A stretch of 64,000 nt of DNA from positions 1 through 64,000 of the forward strand of contig CAZLZD010000020.1 in NCBI GenBank assembly GCA_964563925.1. Direction: 5' to 3'. The DNA is from JAUILA01 sp964563925. GTDB taxonomy: Bacteria > Bacteroidota > Bacteroidia > Cytophagales > Cyclobacteriaceae. The notes beneath the pieces are model-generated. The model searched no databases. It was not told where the DNA came from and saw nothing but the letters and a program-made list of their open reading frames with translations. This document shows positions 15,708 to 24,390 of this stretch, in pieces; positions within the stretch are counted from its first letter, which is position 1, and the number at the start of each line of letters is the position of its first letter. A program made the position numbers and the translations under genes.

Positions 15708-18700
15708 ATGCTCAAGGCATTATTTTTAGCGCTGAATGTTCGTAAGGACGAGGAGCGTCCCGTATTACTTCTCCTTGGTAAGGGATTCTTTCTGGGAATC
15801 TTCCTGGCCACTTATGAGATCAGTGCAGAAACGCTGTTTCTCAACAGGCTGGCTGATGATTACCTCAAGGAAGGGATCATGGTTTCCGGTGCGCTCGGTG
15901 TTATTTCCACCTTCCTGTTTGCCTTTTTCCAGAGCCGGGTCAAGTTTGCCTACCTGGCCATGACCAATTTACTGCTGGTTTTCGCGTTTACCCTGGGTGT
16001 TTACCTGTTATTCCAGGATGCGAGCCTGGTCGTTCAGGATTACCTGACCTTCATCTTGTTTGCCATGATTGGTCCGATCACGGCGGTCGTTCTCCTGGGC
16101 TTCTGGGGCACGTTCGGGCGCCTTTTTGATCTCCGTCAGTCCAAACGAATCATTGGCCGTATCGACATTGGCCAGCTGCTGGCCTCCATTGCGGCGTTTT
16201 TTGCCATTCCGTTTTTCACCCATATCATTCCTGATACAAGCAGCTACCTGCTGATCAGCGCAGTCAGTGCGTTTATGGTATTCGTGTTTTCATTTGTGCT
16301 TGACAAAACCACCGTGGCCAAGGGGTCGCTCAAAAGCAGTCGCGAAGACCGGAAACAGACCAGTTATTCAAGGTTGTCCCGTAATAAGTATGTCCGGCAG
16401 CTTTCCCTGTTCCTGCTGTTTTCCATGCTGACGTTCACTTTCATTCAGTTTTCCTTCCAAACGGTCTCTTCGCAGCAATTTCCCGAGGAAGAATCACTGC
16501 GTAATTTTTTGGCTATCTGCCGGGGATCCATCCTTGTCCTGGGATTACTCATGCAATCCTTTGTGAACGACCGGATTATTTCCGAATACGGATTGAAAGT
16601 CGCCCTTCTGATACTTCCGGTTATTGTGGGTGTATTCTCGATACTCGCCATCGGCGCCGGCTTACTGTACGGGTTTACTCCGGAAGCGGATAAATTCATC
16701 TTCTTTTTTGGTTTTGTGGCCCTTTCCAGGATTTTTAACTGGTCGGTCAGGGATTCCCTTGAAAACCCTTCCTTTAAGTTGTATTTCATGCCTTTTGATC
16801 TCAACCTCAGGTTTAATATTCAAACCAAGGTGGAGGGTGTGGTGAATGAGCTGTCAAGGTTCCTGGGGGGTGCCCTGATTCTTATCCTTTCCACCTTTCC
16901 CTATTTTGACCTCCTGGATTATTCGTATGCCGTACTCTTTCTCCTGGCCGGATATTTCTTCGTCGTTTCCAAAATGTACTCCGGATACAGAAACCTGATC
17001 CGTGTCAAGCTTGAAAAACAGCAGGAGGAGATCTCCCCGGAGAAAACCATGTCACTTACCGAGCAGCTGGTCGTCAGGCTAAACCGGTTCCTAAGAAATT
17101 CGCTGACTTCCTACTCGATATTCTCTTTCAGGCTTCTGGAAAAAGTACAACCTCAGGTAATTCCCCATTCAATCAATGTGCTGATGCGCCACGAAGAATA
17201 TGAAGTAAAACACTTTGCCCAGCACAAGCTCAATGAAGTACGCGGTACGTCTGTGTCAGACAGCTATATCCTTGACCTGCCCGGGGCGCGCAAACTCTCT
17301 AAAAACGTTATTTCCCGGGACGAATTGCTGGAATTATTCAAGACAGGGGAAATTTCCCGTAACCGGGTATATCACCTGTCCAAGTCTGACCGGCCGGAAG
17401 ACCGGCAGTATGCCGCCGAGATAATCGGCAACTATGCCGATAATGAGCGGACCCACTACCTGGTCGATTTACTGTATGACAAGGATAAGGTAGTCCGCAG
17501 TACGGCCATAAAGACCGCCCAAAAGAAATATAACTGGGAAGTACTCAATGCCCTGATTGAGAACCTGAATGATCCGGCCTACAGTATCATGTCGTTTAAC
17601 GCCCTGACCGTCATCGGGGAGCCTGCATTAAAGGCCCTGGACCATGCCTTTTATCATACCAATCATGTGTTCAATTCACAGGCATTGAAAATTGTCCAGA
17701 TCATGGGCAGGATCGGGGGAGATCAGGTCCGGGAGTTACTGTGGAGCCGCCTTGATTATCCAAATAAAATCGTGGTTTCCGAAGTATTGCGGGCGCTTGG
17801 CGAAGGCGGATACCAGGCGGGCCTCACCCAGATACCACGGATCAAATATGCCATTGAGAGTGATATTGAAGCAATCGCCTGGAACATGGCGGCTTATTAC
17901 GAAGTCTCTGATACATATTTTGGTGTGCATATCCGAACGGCCTTGGAGGAGGAAGTTAATCACGACATCCGGCATATCTATATGTTGCTGTCCATGCTTT
18001 ATGACGCCCGGTCCATTCAGCTTGTCAAGGAGAATATCGAAAGCGGGACCCACGAAGGGATGACCTATGCCATAGAACTTCTTGATGTGTTTCTGTCGGA
18101 AGAACTGAAAAAGAAGATTATCCCTGTTCTCGATGAAACATCCTACCGGGAAAAAGCGGCGAGGCTCCAGGAATTTTATCCGCGGGAGCCCCTTGATGAT
18201 AAACAGGTACTGCGATTCCTTCTCAATCGTGATTTCTCCCAGACCAACCGGTGGACGAGGGCCTGTGTGATTTACCAGATGGGAATGAAGAAACTTTCAG
18301 AATTTCATAACGACCTGATCGCCCATTTTTTTAACCCGGATCTGATGATCAGGGAAGTGGCGGCGTGGGCCATTTATACCATGGATGCAGACCTGTACCG
18401 GAAGCATGTCAGGCGCCTGCCGGAAAAGGAACAGGAATACCTCAATCAATTGCTGGAGAATCAGGAAGAAGACAATCAGTATGTACTGCACTTTCTGCGT
18501 ATTCATTTTCTTCGGACAACCACCATGTTTACCGATGTGGAGGGAGTACTGCTGGCTGAAATTGTGGATTTGCTGCATGTGCTTACCCTGGATCCCCTCC
18601 ATCAGCTGAGCGATCAGGAAGATTTCTTTGATAATTTCTATATCGTGTACACGGGAAGCATGGAGATCGTCAGGGACGGGCAACTAATCAAGGTCATGGA

Positions 18701-18914
18701 AGAAGGGGTATTTCTCGGAGAATCACTTCCGGCCCGCGAAAATAAAAAGATTATACGTGCCGGATCGGAAGGTGCGGTCATATTGAAAATAAGTAAGGAT
18801 TTGTTTTATGCCTGGTTGTCGGAGAATGTGGATCTGGCCAACCAGCTTGCTTCACAGTGGGAAATTAGTGACAAGGGGAAGGAAACGGATCTGCAAACAA
18901 AACAGGCTGAGTAA
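15708..18914 (+). CDS. ATP/ADP-carrier-like membrane protein fused to HEAT repeats and a cNMP-binding-like domain
   Basis: This 1068-residue, three-part protein begins with about twelve membrane helices (residues 1-440). They contain GFWGTFGRLFDLRQSKRIIG and GRIDIGQLLASI, which resemble the NTT (ATP/ADP translocase) branch of the MFS superfamily. Residues about 470-920 are helical HEAT-like repeats (for example DRPEDRQYAAEIIGNYAD, then DKDKVVRSTAIKTA). The last 130 residues read as a cyclic-nucleotide-binding-like beta-roll (FYIVYTGSMEIVRDGQLI, GVFLGESLP). The Arg of a canonical phosphate-binding cassette is not obvious, so ligand binding is uncertain. It lies 23 bases upstream of the STAND gene. 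Transport of nucleotides is inference. Confidence 0.85.
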   Translation: MLKALFLALNVRKDEERPVLLLLGKGFFLGIFLATYEISAETLFLNRLADDYLKEGIMVSGALGVISTFLFAFFQSRVKFAYLAMTNLLLVFAFTLGVYLLFQDASLVVQDYLTFILFAMIGPITAVVLLGFWGTFGRLFDLRQSKRIIGRIDIGQLLASIAAFFAIPFFTHIIPDTSSYLLISAVSAFMVFVFSFVLDKTTVAKGSLKSSREDRKQTSYSRLSRNKYVRQLSLFLLFSMLTFTFIQFSFQTVSSQQFPEEESLRNFLAICRGSILVLGLLMQSFVNDRIISEYGLKVALLILPVIVGVFSILAIGAGLLYGFTPEADKFIFFFGFVALSRIFNWSVRDSLENPSFKLYFMPFDLNLRFNIQTKVEGVVNELSRFLGGALILILSTFPYFDLLDYSYAVLFLLAGYFFVVSKMYSGYRNLIRVKLEKQQEEISPEKTMSLTEQLVVRLNRFLRNSLTSYSIFSFRLLEKVQPQVIPHSINVLMRHEEYEVKHFAQHKLNEVRGTSVSDSYILDLPGARKLSKNVISRDELLELFKTGEISRNRVYHLSKSDRPEDRQYAAEIIGNYADNERTHYLVDLLYDKDKVVRSTAIKTAQKKYNWEVLNALIENLNDPAYSIMSFNALTVIGEPALKALDHAFYHTNHVFNSQALKIVQIMGRIGGDQVRELLWSRLDYPNKIVVSEVLRALGEGGYQAGLTQIPRIKYAIESDIEAIAWNMAAYYEVSDTYFGVHIRTALEEEVNHDIRHIYMLLSMLYDARSIQLVKENIESGTHEGMTYAIELLDVFLSEELKKKIIPVLDETSYREKAARLQEFYPREPLDDKQVLRFLLNRDFSQTNRWTRACVIYQMGMKKLSEFHNDLIAHFFNPDLMIREVAAWAIYTMDADLYRKHVRRLPEKEQEYLNQLLENQEEDNQYVLHFLRIHFLRTTTMFTDVEGVLLAEIVDLLHVLTLDPLHQLSDQEDFFDNFYIVYTGSMEIVRDGQLIKVMEEGVFLGESLPARENKKIIRAGSEGAVILKISKDLFYAWLSENVDLANQLASQWEISDKGKETDLQTKQAE

Positions 18915-18937
18915 AACATTTTTTAAACTGAAAAATC

Positions 18938-21900
18938 ATGCTGAACACAGACCCCGCATCGGGAAGAGAGACGTTCGGACACCGTAATGACCAGGAATAC
19001 CAGGGAAATCCGTTTCCCGGGCTAAGGCCATTCGGTATCCAGGAAAGTCATCTGTATTTCGGTCGAAGCATTCAGGTTGATGAAGTTATCGCAAAACTTC
19101 TCAGGCACCAGTTTGTGGCTATCCTCGGTTATTCAGGAAGTGGAAAATCATCACTTGTACGAGCCGGGGTTATCCCCACCCTGAGACAACGTTCCGATGA
19201 AGGCGAGTGGCAGGTGCTTGTTACCCGTCCGGGTACTTCGCCGATCGCCAACCTGGCCGAGGTTTTACTGGGTGCACACGCCGAATCCAATCTTACCGTT
19301 TCCCATAGCAGCATTAATGACCAGCTTATAGGTGACCCGGATGCGCTGGCCAATATCATCGGCAAGACCAGGGAGAAACCCGCAAGGAAGACGCTCCTGA
19401 TCGTGGATCAGTTTGAAGAACTTTTTCATTACCATGTTTCCGGTGACCACCATGAAGAGGTCAGCGCTTTTATTGCCCTGCTGATTCATGCGGTAAACAA
19501 GAATAATGGTGCCATTCACCTGGCCATTACCATGCGTTCTGACCAGATAGGATACAGTGCACGCTACGAAGAGCTGACAGGTCTTATTAACCAGAGCAAC
19601 TACCTGATCCCGCAAATGTCGCCTTCTGAGAAGCGGGAAGCCATTGAAGGGCCTGTACAGTCTTCAGGTCATGAAATCACTGATAAACTCATTGATCAGC
19701 TGCTGCTCGACCTGGGTAAAACCCAGGATCAGTTGCCGGTATTACAGCACGCCCTGATGCGGACCTGGGACTATTGGATCGACTCCCGTGAGGAGAATGA
19801 GCCAATGGATCTTCGCCATTATCATGCCATTGGTGCCGTGGAGGAGGCGCTCTCGCTCCATGCCAACGAGGCCTATGAAGAACTGAACAGCGATCAGAAG
19901 GAAATTGCAGAAATCCTGTTCAAGACCCTCACCGAAAAAGGGAAGGATAATGTGGGAATTCGCCGTCCGGCCAGGATTGGTTCGGTGGCACTACAGGCCG
20001 AATGCAGTGACGAGCAGGTCATCGAGGTAGTGGAAAAGTTCAGGGAACAAAGCCGATCCTTCCTGATGCCGCCCCCGGGGGTCACCCTGAATGCAGACAC
20101 GATGGTGGAAATAAGCCATGAAAGTCTTATGCGTATCTGGGATCGCCTGAAGGTATGGGTAGAGGAGGAGAATGAATCGGCACAGATGTATACCCGGCTG
20201 TCAGAAGCTGCTGCCATGTACCAGATGGGACAAACCGGGTTGTGGCGTCCGCCGGAATTACAGCTTGCCCTTAACTGGCAGAAAAAACAACGACCTACCT
20301 ACGAGTGGGCAAGGCGATACAATGAGGCATTCGAACGGGCCATGGTCTTTCTGGATACCAGTAAGATAACGTTTGAAGCCGAACAGAAACAAGCGGAGAT
20401 CTACCAGAAGAAAGTTCTGCGGAGAACGCGCGGACTGGCCATGCTGTTTGGTTTCCTGGCGGTTGTGGCTATTCTCTTTTTCATCTTTGCCACCATACAA
20501 TGGACCAACTCCATTGAACAGGAAAGGCTTGCCAACGAAAAAAGGATCGCAGCGGAAAAGGCGGAAGAGGATGCGAATCAGCAACGTGCCTTAGCGGTGG
20601 CCAACGAATTGGAGGCCAGGCGCCAGGAAGATATTGCCCGTCAGAATGCGGAAGAAGCCCGTCAGAACTATGAGGAGGCTCAGAGGCAACGGGATTTTGC
20701 AGAACAACAGGCCCGGATAGCCGAACGGGAACGAAATATTGCCAACACCCAGCGACTGGCTGCTGAAGATGCCCGCAGGGACGCGGAAATTCAATTTATC
20801 AGGGCCGAGGAGCAGTATCAGCGGGCAGAAGCTCAGTACCAGCGTGCTAATGAGCTTCTTTATCGTTCCATTGCACAATCCATGGCCGTGAAGTCCATCA
20901 ACCTGGAAGATAATATTCTCCAGGGTCTGCTTGCCCAGCAAGCATATGACTTTAACTCTAATTACGGAGGAAAGGAATACGATGCCTACATCTACAATGG
21001 CTTGTTTAATGCATTGAGAGCATTTAAAGGCCCGGCATTCAACACCCTGGAAGGCGAGATGCGGAACTCAGCCCGTTCGCTGGTACTGACCTCAGACGGA
21101 AGTACACTGTTCGCAACCGGCACCGAAGGTAAGGTCGTGATGGCAGGATTCGGAGAAAATGATCAAACGGTGGTGATTCACAGAAACCGCTATCCAAACC
21201 GGGTGCTTAAACTCACGCCCGATGACCGCTACCTGCTGGTAGGAAGCGATTCATCCAGTATCCAGGTAATAGACCTGAATGCTATGGGAGGCAGTGCGAC
21301 CCAGATCACCGGACATACCTCATTCGTGAATGATATCCAGCTTATCGACGGAGTGACATTCTATTCGGCAGGCGGGGATGCCACCATTCGCAGAAATGAC
21401 CTCCGAACGATGAACAGCGAGCTGGTTGCCCGATTGCCGGAAGAATTTAAAACCATCGACGTGACCCGGGACGGGGCATATCTCTATGGCGGAACTGTAA
21501 CCGGAAATGTCTACCGGACCGATTTACGAAGCGGAAAGTCAGAACTGTTTATAAAATTTGCCAATACACCTATCCATGCCATAAAGGTTTCACCCGACGG
21601 ACGCCTCGTGACCATTGGTGACGAACGCGGCTTGCTTCATATCGTGAATCCTGCCGACGGGGTTATCGTGCGTGAGTTGCGCCTGCATAAGGCCCGTATA
21701 AGTGACCTCGAGTTCTCAAAAGATGGCCTGTTACTGGCATCTTCCAGCCTTGACGGTGGACTGGTTCTTTGGGAAACAGACAAATGGAATGAGATACCTA
21801 TCAGTATGAATGATAATAATTCCTATGTATGGGATCTCACCTTTACACCGGAGGGGGACTATATTGTAGCGGCCTGCGGAGACGGGGACCTTCGAACCTG

Positions 21901-22042
21901 GCCTACCCGGCCGGCGATGATGGCCAACGAACTGTGTGAATTTCTGGGAAGGAATATGACGAATGAAGAATGGGAGGCCTATGTCGGAAATGGCATCCCC
22001 CTTATTGAAACCTGTAAACTTCAAGAGAAAAGCTCGCCATGA
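18938..22042 (+). CDS. STAND NTPase (nSTAND1) with membrane anchor, coiled coil and WD40 propeller
   Basis: A 1034-residue signalling-type NTPase. The N-terminal NPFPGLRPF (24-32) and YFGR (40-43) are the usual entry to nSTAND1 domains. Walker A GYSGSGKS is at 64-71 and Walker B LLIVDQFEELF at 153-163. The STAND module runs to about residue 490. A single membrane helix (about 498-522, preceded by KKVLRRTR) is followed by a charged coiled coil (523-655) and a WD40-like beta-propeller (about 700-1015). By the positive-inside rule the NTPase is cytoplasmic and the propeller periplasmic. Its stop overlaps the barrel gene's start (ATGA). STAND proteins act as NTP-dependent switches that oligomerise on binding a ligand. 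Confidence 0.92.
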   Translation: MLNTDPASGRETFGHRNDQEYQGNPFPGLRPFGIQESHLYFGRSIQVDEVIAKLLRHQFVAILGYSGSGKSSLVRAGVIPTLRQRSDEGEWQVLVTRPGTSPIANLAEVLLGAHAESNLTVSHSSINDQLIGDPDALANIIGKTREKPARKTLLIVDQFEELFHYHVSGDHHEEVSAFIALLIHAVNKNNGAIHLAITMRSDQIGYSARYEELTGLINQSNYLIPQMSPSEKREAIEGPVQSSGHEITDKLIDQLLLDLGKTQDQLPVLQHALMRTWDYWIDSREENEPMDLRHYHAIGAVEEALSLHANEAYEELNSDQKEIAEILFKTLTEKGKDNVGIRRPARIGSVALQAECSDEQVIEVVEKFREQSRSFLMPPPGVTLNADTMVEISHESLMRIWDRLKVWVEEENESAQMYTRLSEAAAMYQMGQTGLWRPPELQLALNWQKKQRPTYEWARRYNEAFERAMVFLDTSKITFEAEQKQAEIYQKKVLRRTRGLAMLFGFLAVVAILFFIFATIQWTNSIEQERLANEKRIAAEKAEEDANQQRALAVANELEARRQEDIARQNAEEARQNYEEAQRQRDFAEQQARIAERERNIANTQRLAAEDARRDAEIQFIRAEEQYQRAEAQYQRANELLYRSIAQSMAVKSINLEDNILQGLLAQQAYDFNSNYGGKEYDAYIYNGLFNALRAFKGPAFNTLEGEMRNSARSLVLTSDGSTLFATGTEGKVVMAGFGENDQTVVIHRNRYPNRVLKLTPDDRYLLVGSDSSSIQVIDLNAMGGSATQITGHTSFVNDIQLIDGVTFYSAGGDATIRRNDLRTMNSELVARLPEEFKTIDVTRDGAYLYGGTVTGNVYRTDLRSGKSELFIKFANTPIHAIKVSPDGRLVTIGDERGLLHIVNPADGVIVRELRLHKARISDLEFSKDGLLLASSSLDGGLVLWETDKWNEIPISMNDNNSYVWDLTFTPEGDYIVAACGDGDLRTWPTRPAMMANELCEFLGRNMTNEEWEAYVGNGIPLIETCKLQEKSSP

Positions 22043-23106
22043 AAAAGCTTTGCATCATAATGACGACACTCCTGTGGCTGGGGATCATTCTCCAGGCCAG
22101 CAGCCAGAATATTTCCTGTGCTGAAACGCTTAACCTGGCTCAGAACCGGTTTAATAACGGGGATTTTTATTCCATTCCCGCCATGCTCAAGCCATGCCTG
22201 GATAAAGGGTTCAGTGATCAGCAGAAGGTGGAAGCCTATTGGTTGCTGACACAGACCTATTTGTTTCTGGATGACCCGATCAGCGCGGAAGACAGCTACC
22301 TGAAGCTCCTGAAAAAGGATCCGCTGTATGAAGTGAATGAGGAACTGGATCCTGTGGATGTGGTATACCTGAGCGAGAAGTTCACCACCCGTCCCAGGTT
22401 TGTCCTGGGCACTCAATTCGGCATAAATACCACACTTGTGGATGTAATTCATCCTTATTCCCTCACCCCTCAGCAGGGCAAAGTGGATTATGCAGGCAAA
22501 ATAGGAGTGCACGGAGGGGTCTCACTTGAATACGTTCTGAATTCAAACCTGAGTGCCGGCATTGAAATGAACGTGATGCAGCGCAGGTACGAATATTCCA
22601 AATCGCTGTTTAATGTCGATTTCCAGGAATTTACCGAAACCCAGACCCTGGTGGATGTGCCCGTACTCGTGCGCTACCGCTTTAATGCAGGATTTATCAC
22701 ACCATTTGTGTACGGAGGTATCGGGCTGCATTATTTGCTCAGTGCCAACGGCCAGGCCGTCTTGTTTGATCGCTTCCAGACCATTCAGTCAGGCCTCGAA
22801 GGCGGCTTCTCGGAGTTCCAGGTGGATGGGCCGGCCGTCAATATGATGGATCAGCGAAAATCCCTGACCTACAGCTTCGTGGCAGGCGCAGGAATCCTGA
22901 TTCCGGTCAAATACAACTTTATTAAGGTGGACCTGAGACTGATACAGGGGATGAAGAATGTGGTAAATGAAAATAATCATTACGGGAATAATGAGCTGAT
23001 ATTCCGGTATGCCTATATCGATGATTTCAAACGGCTCAATAATTTTCTTCTTAATGTCGGATTTGTAAAGCCGCTTTACAAACCGAGGAAAATCAAAAGG
23101 AAATGA
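22039..23106 (+). CDS. Outer-membrane beta-barrel protein with N-terminal TPR-like region
   Basis: A 355-residue protein with a signal peptide (1-22, ending ASSQ). Next comes a helical TPR-like stretch (about 28-100: LNLAQNRFNNGDFYSIPAML, then EAYWLLTQTYLFLDD). From about residue 115 it has alternating strands typical of a PorT/OmpW-size barrel (FVLGTQFGINTTLV, GGVSLEYVLNSNLSAGIEM, FVYGGIGLHYLLS). It starts inside the STAND gene stop and ends in the lipoprotein gene start, so all three are likely translated in fixed ratio. It is not a PorP/SprF-type protein by its N-terminal pattern. The function is unknown. A surface or pore component of a STAND-coupled complex is inference. Confidence 0.85.
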   Translation: MKKLCIIMTTLLWLGIILQASSQNISCAETLNLAQNRFNNGDFYSIPAMLKPCLDKGFSDQQKVEAYWLLTQTYLFLDDPISAEDSYLKLLKKDPLYEVNEELDPVDVVYLSEKFTTRPRFVLGTQFGINTTLVDVIHPYSLTPQQGKVDYAGKIGVHGGVSLEYVLNSNLSAGIEMNVMQRRYEYSKSLFNVDFQEFTETQTLVDVPVLVRYRFNAGFITPFVYGGIGLHYLLSANGQAVLFDRFQTIQSGLEGGFSEFQVDGPAVNMMDQRKSLTYSFVAGAGILIPVKYNFIKVDLRLIQGMKNVVNENNHYGNNELIFRYAYIDDFKRLNNFLLNVGFVKPLYKPRKIKRK

Positions 23107-24365
23107 TCATGAAGAGACAAATTAATGCAGGAACCCTTGTATTTCCACTTCTTGTGTGGTTACTCATGACAGTCACCGGGTGCGACACCAAGGATACGAT
23201 CGACCCTACGTACGACGATTTCTTCATTAAATATTATGGGAATGAAGGGGATCAGACCGGTAAGGGTACGCTGGTGGCTGCAGACGGAATTCTAATAGCC
23301 GGAACGACCACCCTGGAGGGCGGTGTGGATCAGATCTACCTCGTTAAAACGGATTTCAACGGAAACATGGTATGGGACCGGCGGTTTACCAGTGTGACCG
23401 ACCCGCTCGAGGTAGTAGGCATCGTCAGGGATCAGTCTGGAAGCCTCTATATTGCCGCCAATCGCCTGCACGGAGATGACCTGCGGGATTTCTACGTAAT
23501 GAAGACCGATGCGAACGGAGGTTTTCTGTCAGACGCCACATTCAGCGTGGATGATTCGGGAATTGCCTACAATGACCAACTGGAATCAATCACGATCAAT
23601 GCCCAGGACCAGATAATACTAACCGGGTGGTCTGCCAATGTCAATGACAAGGAACTGCCCAGCAACATCTCGGACGTGTATTCACTGGTACTCACCCCGG
23701 ACCTTGTCCCGCTATCTGATACCGACTGGAGAAAGGTTTCCGGTTTCCGGGAAAGTATGGATTTAGGCAAGAAGATCATTCAGGCAAAAGACGGAGGGAG
23801 GTACTTCTTTATCGGTACGACCAATAAGTCGGATGGCACCGGACTTACGGCGCAAACCAATCTTATTTCCTTCCCGCTTCAGAATGACGGTCAGTTCCCG
23901 GTTGGGGATGTGATCAACGGAACTACATTTATTGAAACAGCTTCGGATATAATCCCAACCTCAGGCGGAGATGTCGTGGCCATGTGGAATTCTTCCACCG
24001 GTTTTAATTCTTCCACCATATACCTGGCTTATGCCAACGAGGAACAGAATTACAAGCTGCAGTCGGGCCAGGCTCTTCCCTTCAATTCGGCTGTCGGCAA
24101 ATCCATTATACAGTCCCGTTTTGGCGGTTACATCCTCCTGGGAGAACAGATAAATAACAACAACAAGGACATTTTTTTAATAAGAACAGATCAGAACTTT
24201 GAGGTGATATGGCAAGTGGCTCTGGGCGGACTGGAAGATGAGGAAGCAAGTCAGATTGCAGAGCTGGAAGATGGAAGTGTAGTGATCGCAGGGACCGTTG
24301 TGCTGGAAAGCCAGTCAAAGATGTTCCTTATCAAAACAAAACCGAATGGTGAACTTAAGCCGTAA
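23103..24365 (+). CDS. Lipoprotein with beta-propeller-like repeats
   Basis: 420 residues (or 418 from ATG 23109). A lipoprotein signal ends in VTGC (TVTGCDTKD). The mature part contains repeats of the form 'GGVDQIYLVKTDFNGNMVWD', 'DFYVMKTDANGGFLSD' and 'DIFLIRTDQNFEVIWQ', each followed by a Gly-rich turn. This is the pattern of T9SS-associated propeller-like proteins annotated in Bacteroidota as 'hypothetical, SBBP-like'. The ATGA overlap with the barrel gene shows coupling. The giant surface protein gene starts 25 bases later. The ligand is unknown. A role in anchoring or processing the giant protein is inference. Confidence 0.85.
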   Translation: MIMKRQINAGTLVFPLLVWLLMTVTGCDTKDTIDPTYDDFFIKYYGNEGDQTGKGTLVAADGILIAGTTTLEGGVDQIYLVKTDFNGNMVWDRRFTSVTDPLEVVGIVRDQSGSLYIAANRLHGDDLRDFYVMKTDANGGFLSDATFSVDDSGIAYNDQLESITINAQDQIILTGWSANVNDKELPSNISDVYSLVLTPDLVPLSDTDWRKVSGFRESMDLGKKIIQAKDGGRYFFIGTTNKSDGTGLTAQTNLISFPLQNDGQFPVGDVINGTTFIETASDIIPTSGGDVVAMWNSSTGFNSSTIYLAYANEEQNYKLQSGQALPFNSAVGKSIIQSRFGGYILLGEQINNNNKDIFLIRTDQNFEVIWQVALGGLEDEEASQIAELEDGSVVIAGTVVLESQSKMFLIKTKPNGELKP

Positions 24366-24390
24366 GCGCTATTTTTTGATACGTATACCA

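Noticed and set aside
22039..23106. A PorP/SprF protein, as expected beside a giant T9SS adhesin
   Set aside because: The N-terminal 'QDPQFSQY' type motif of that family is absent. A TPR-like region precedes the barrel.
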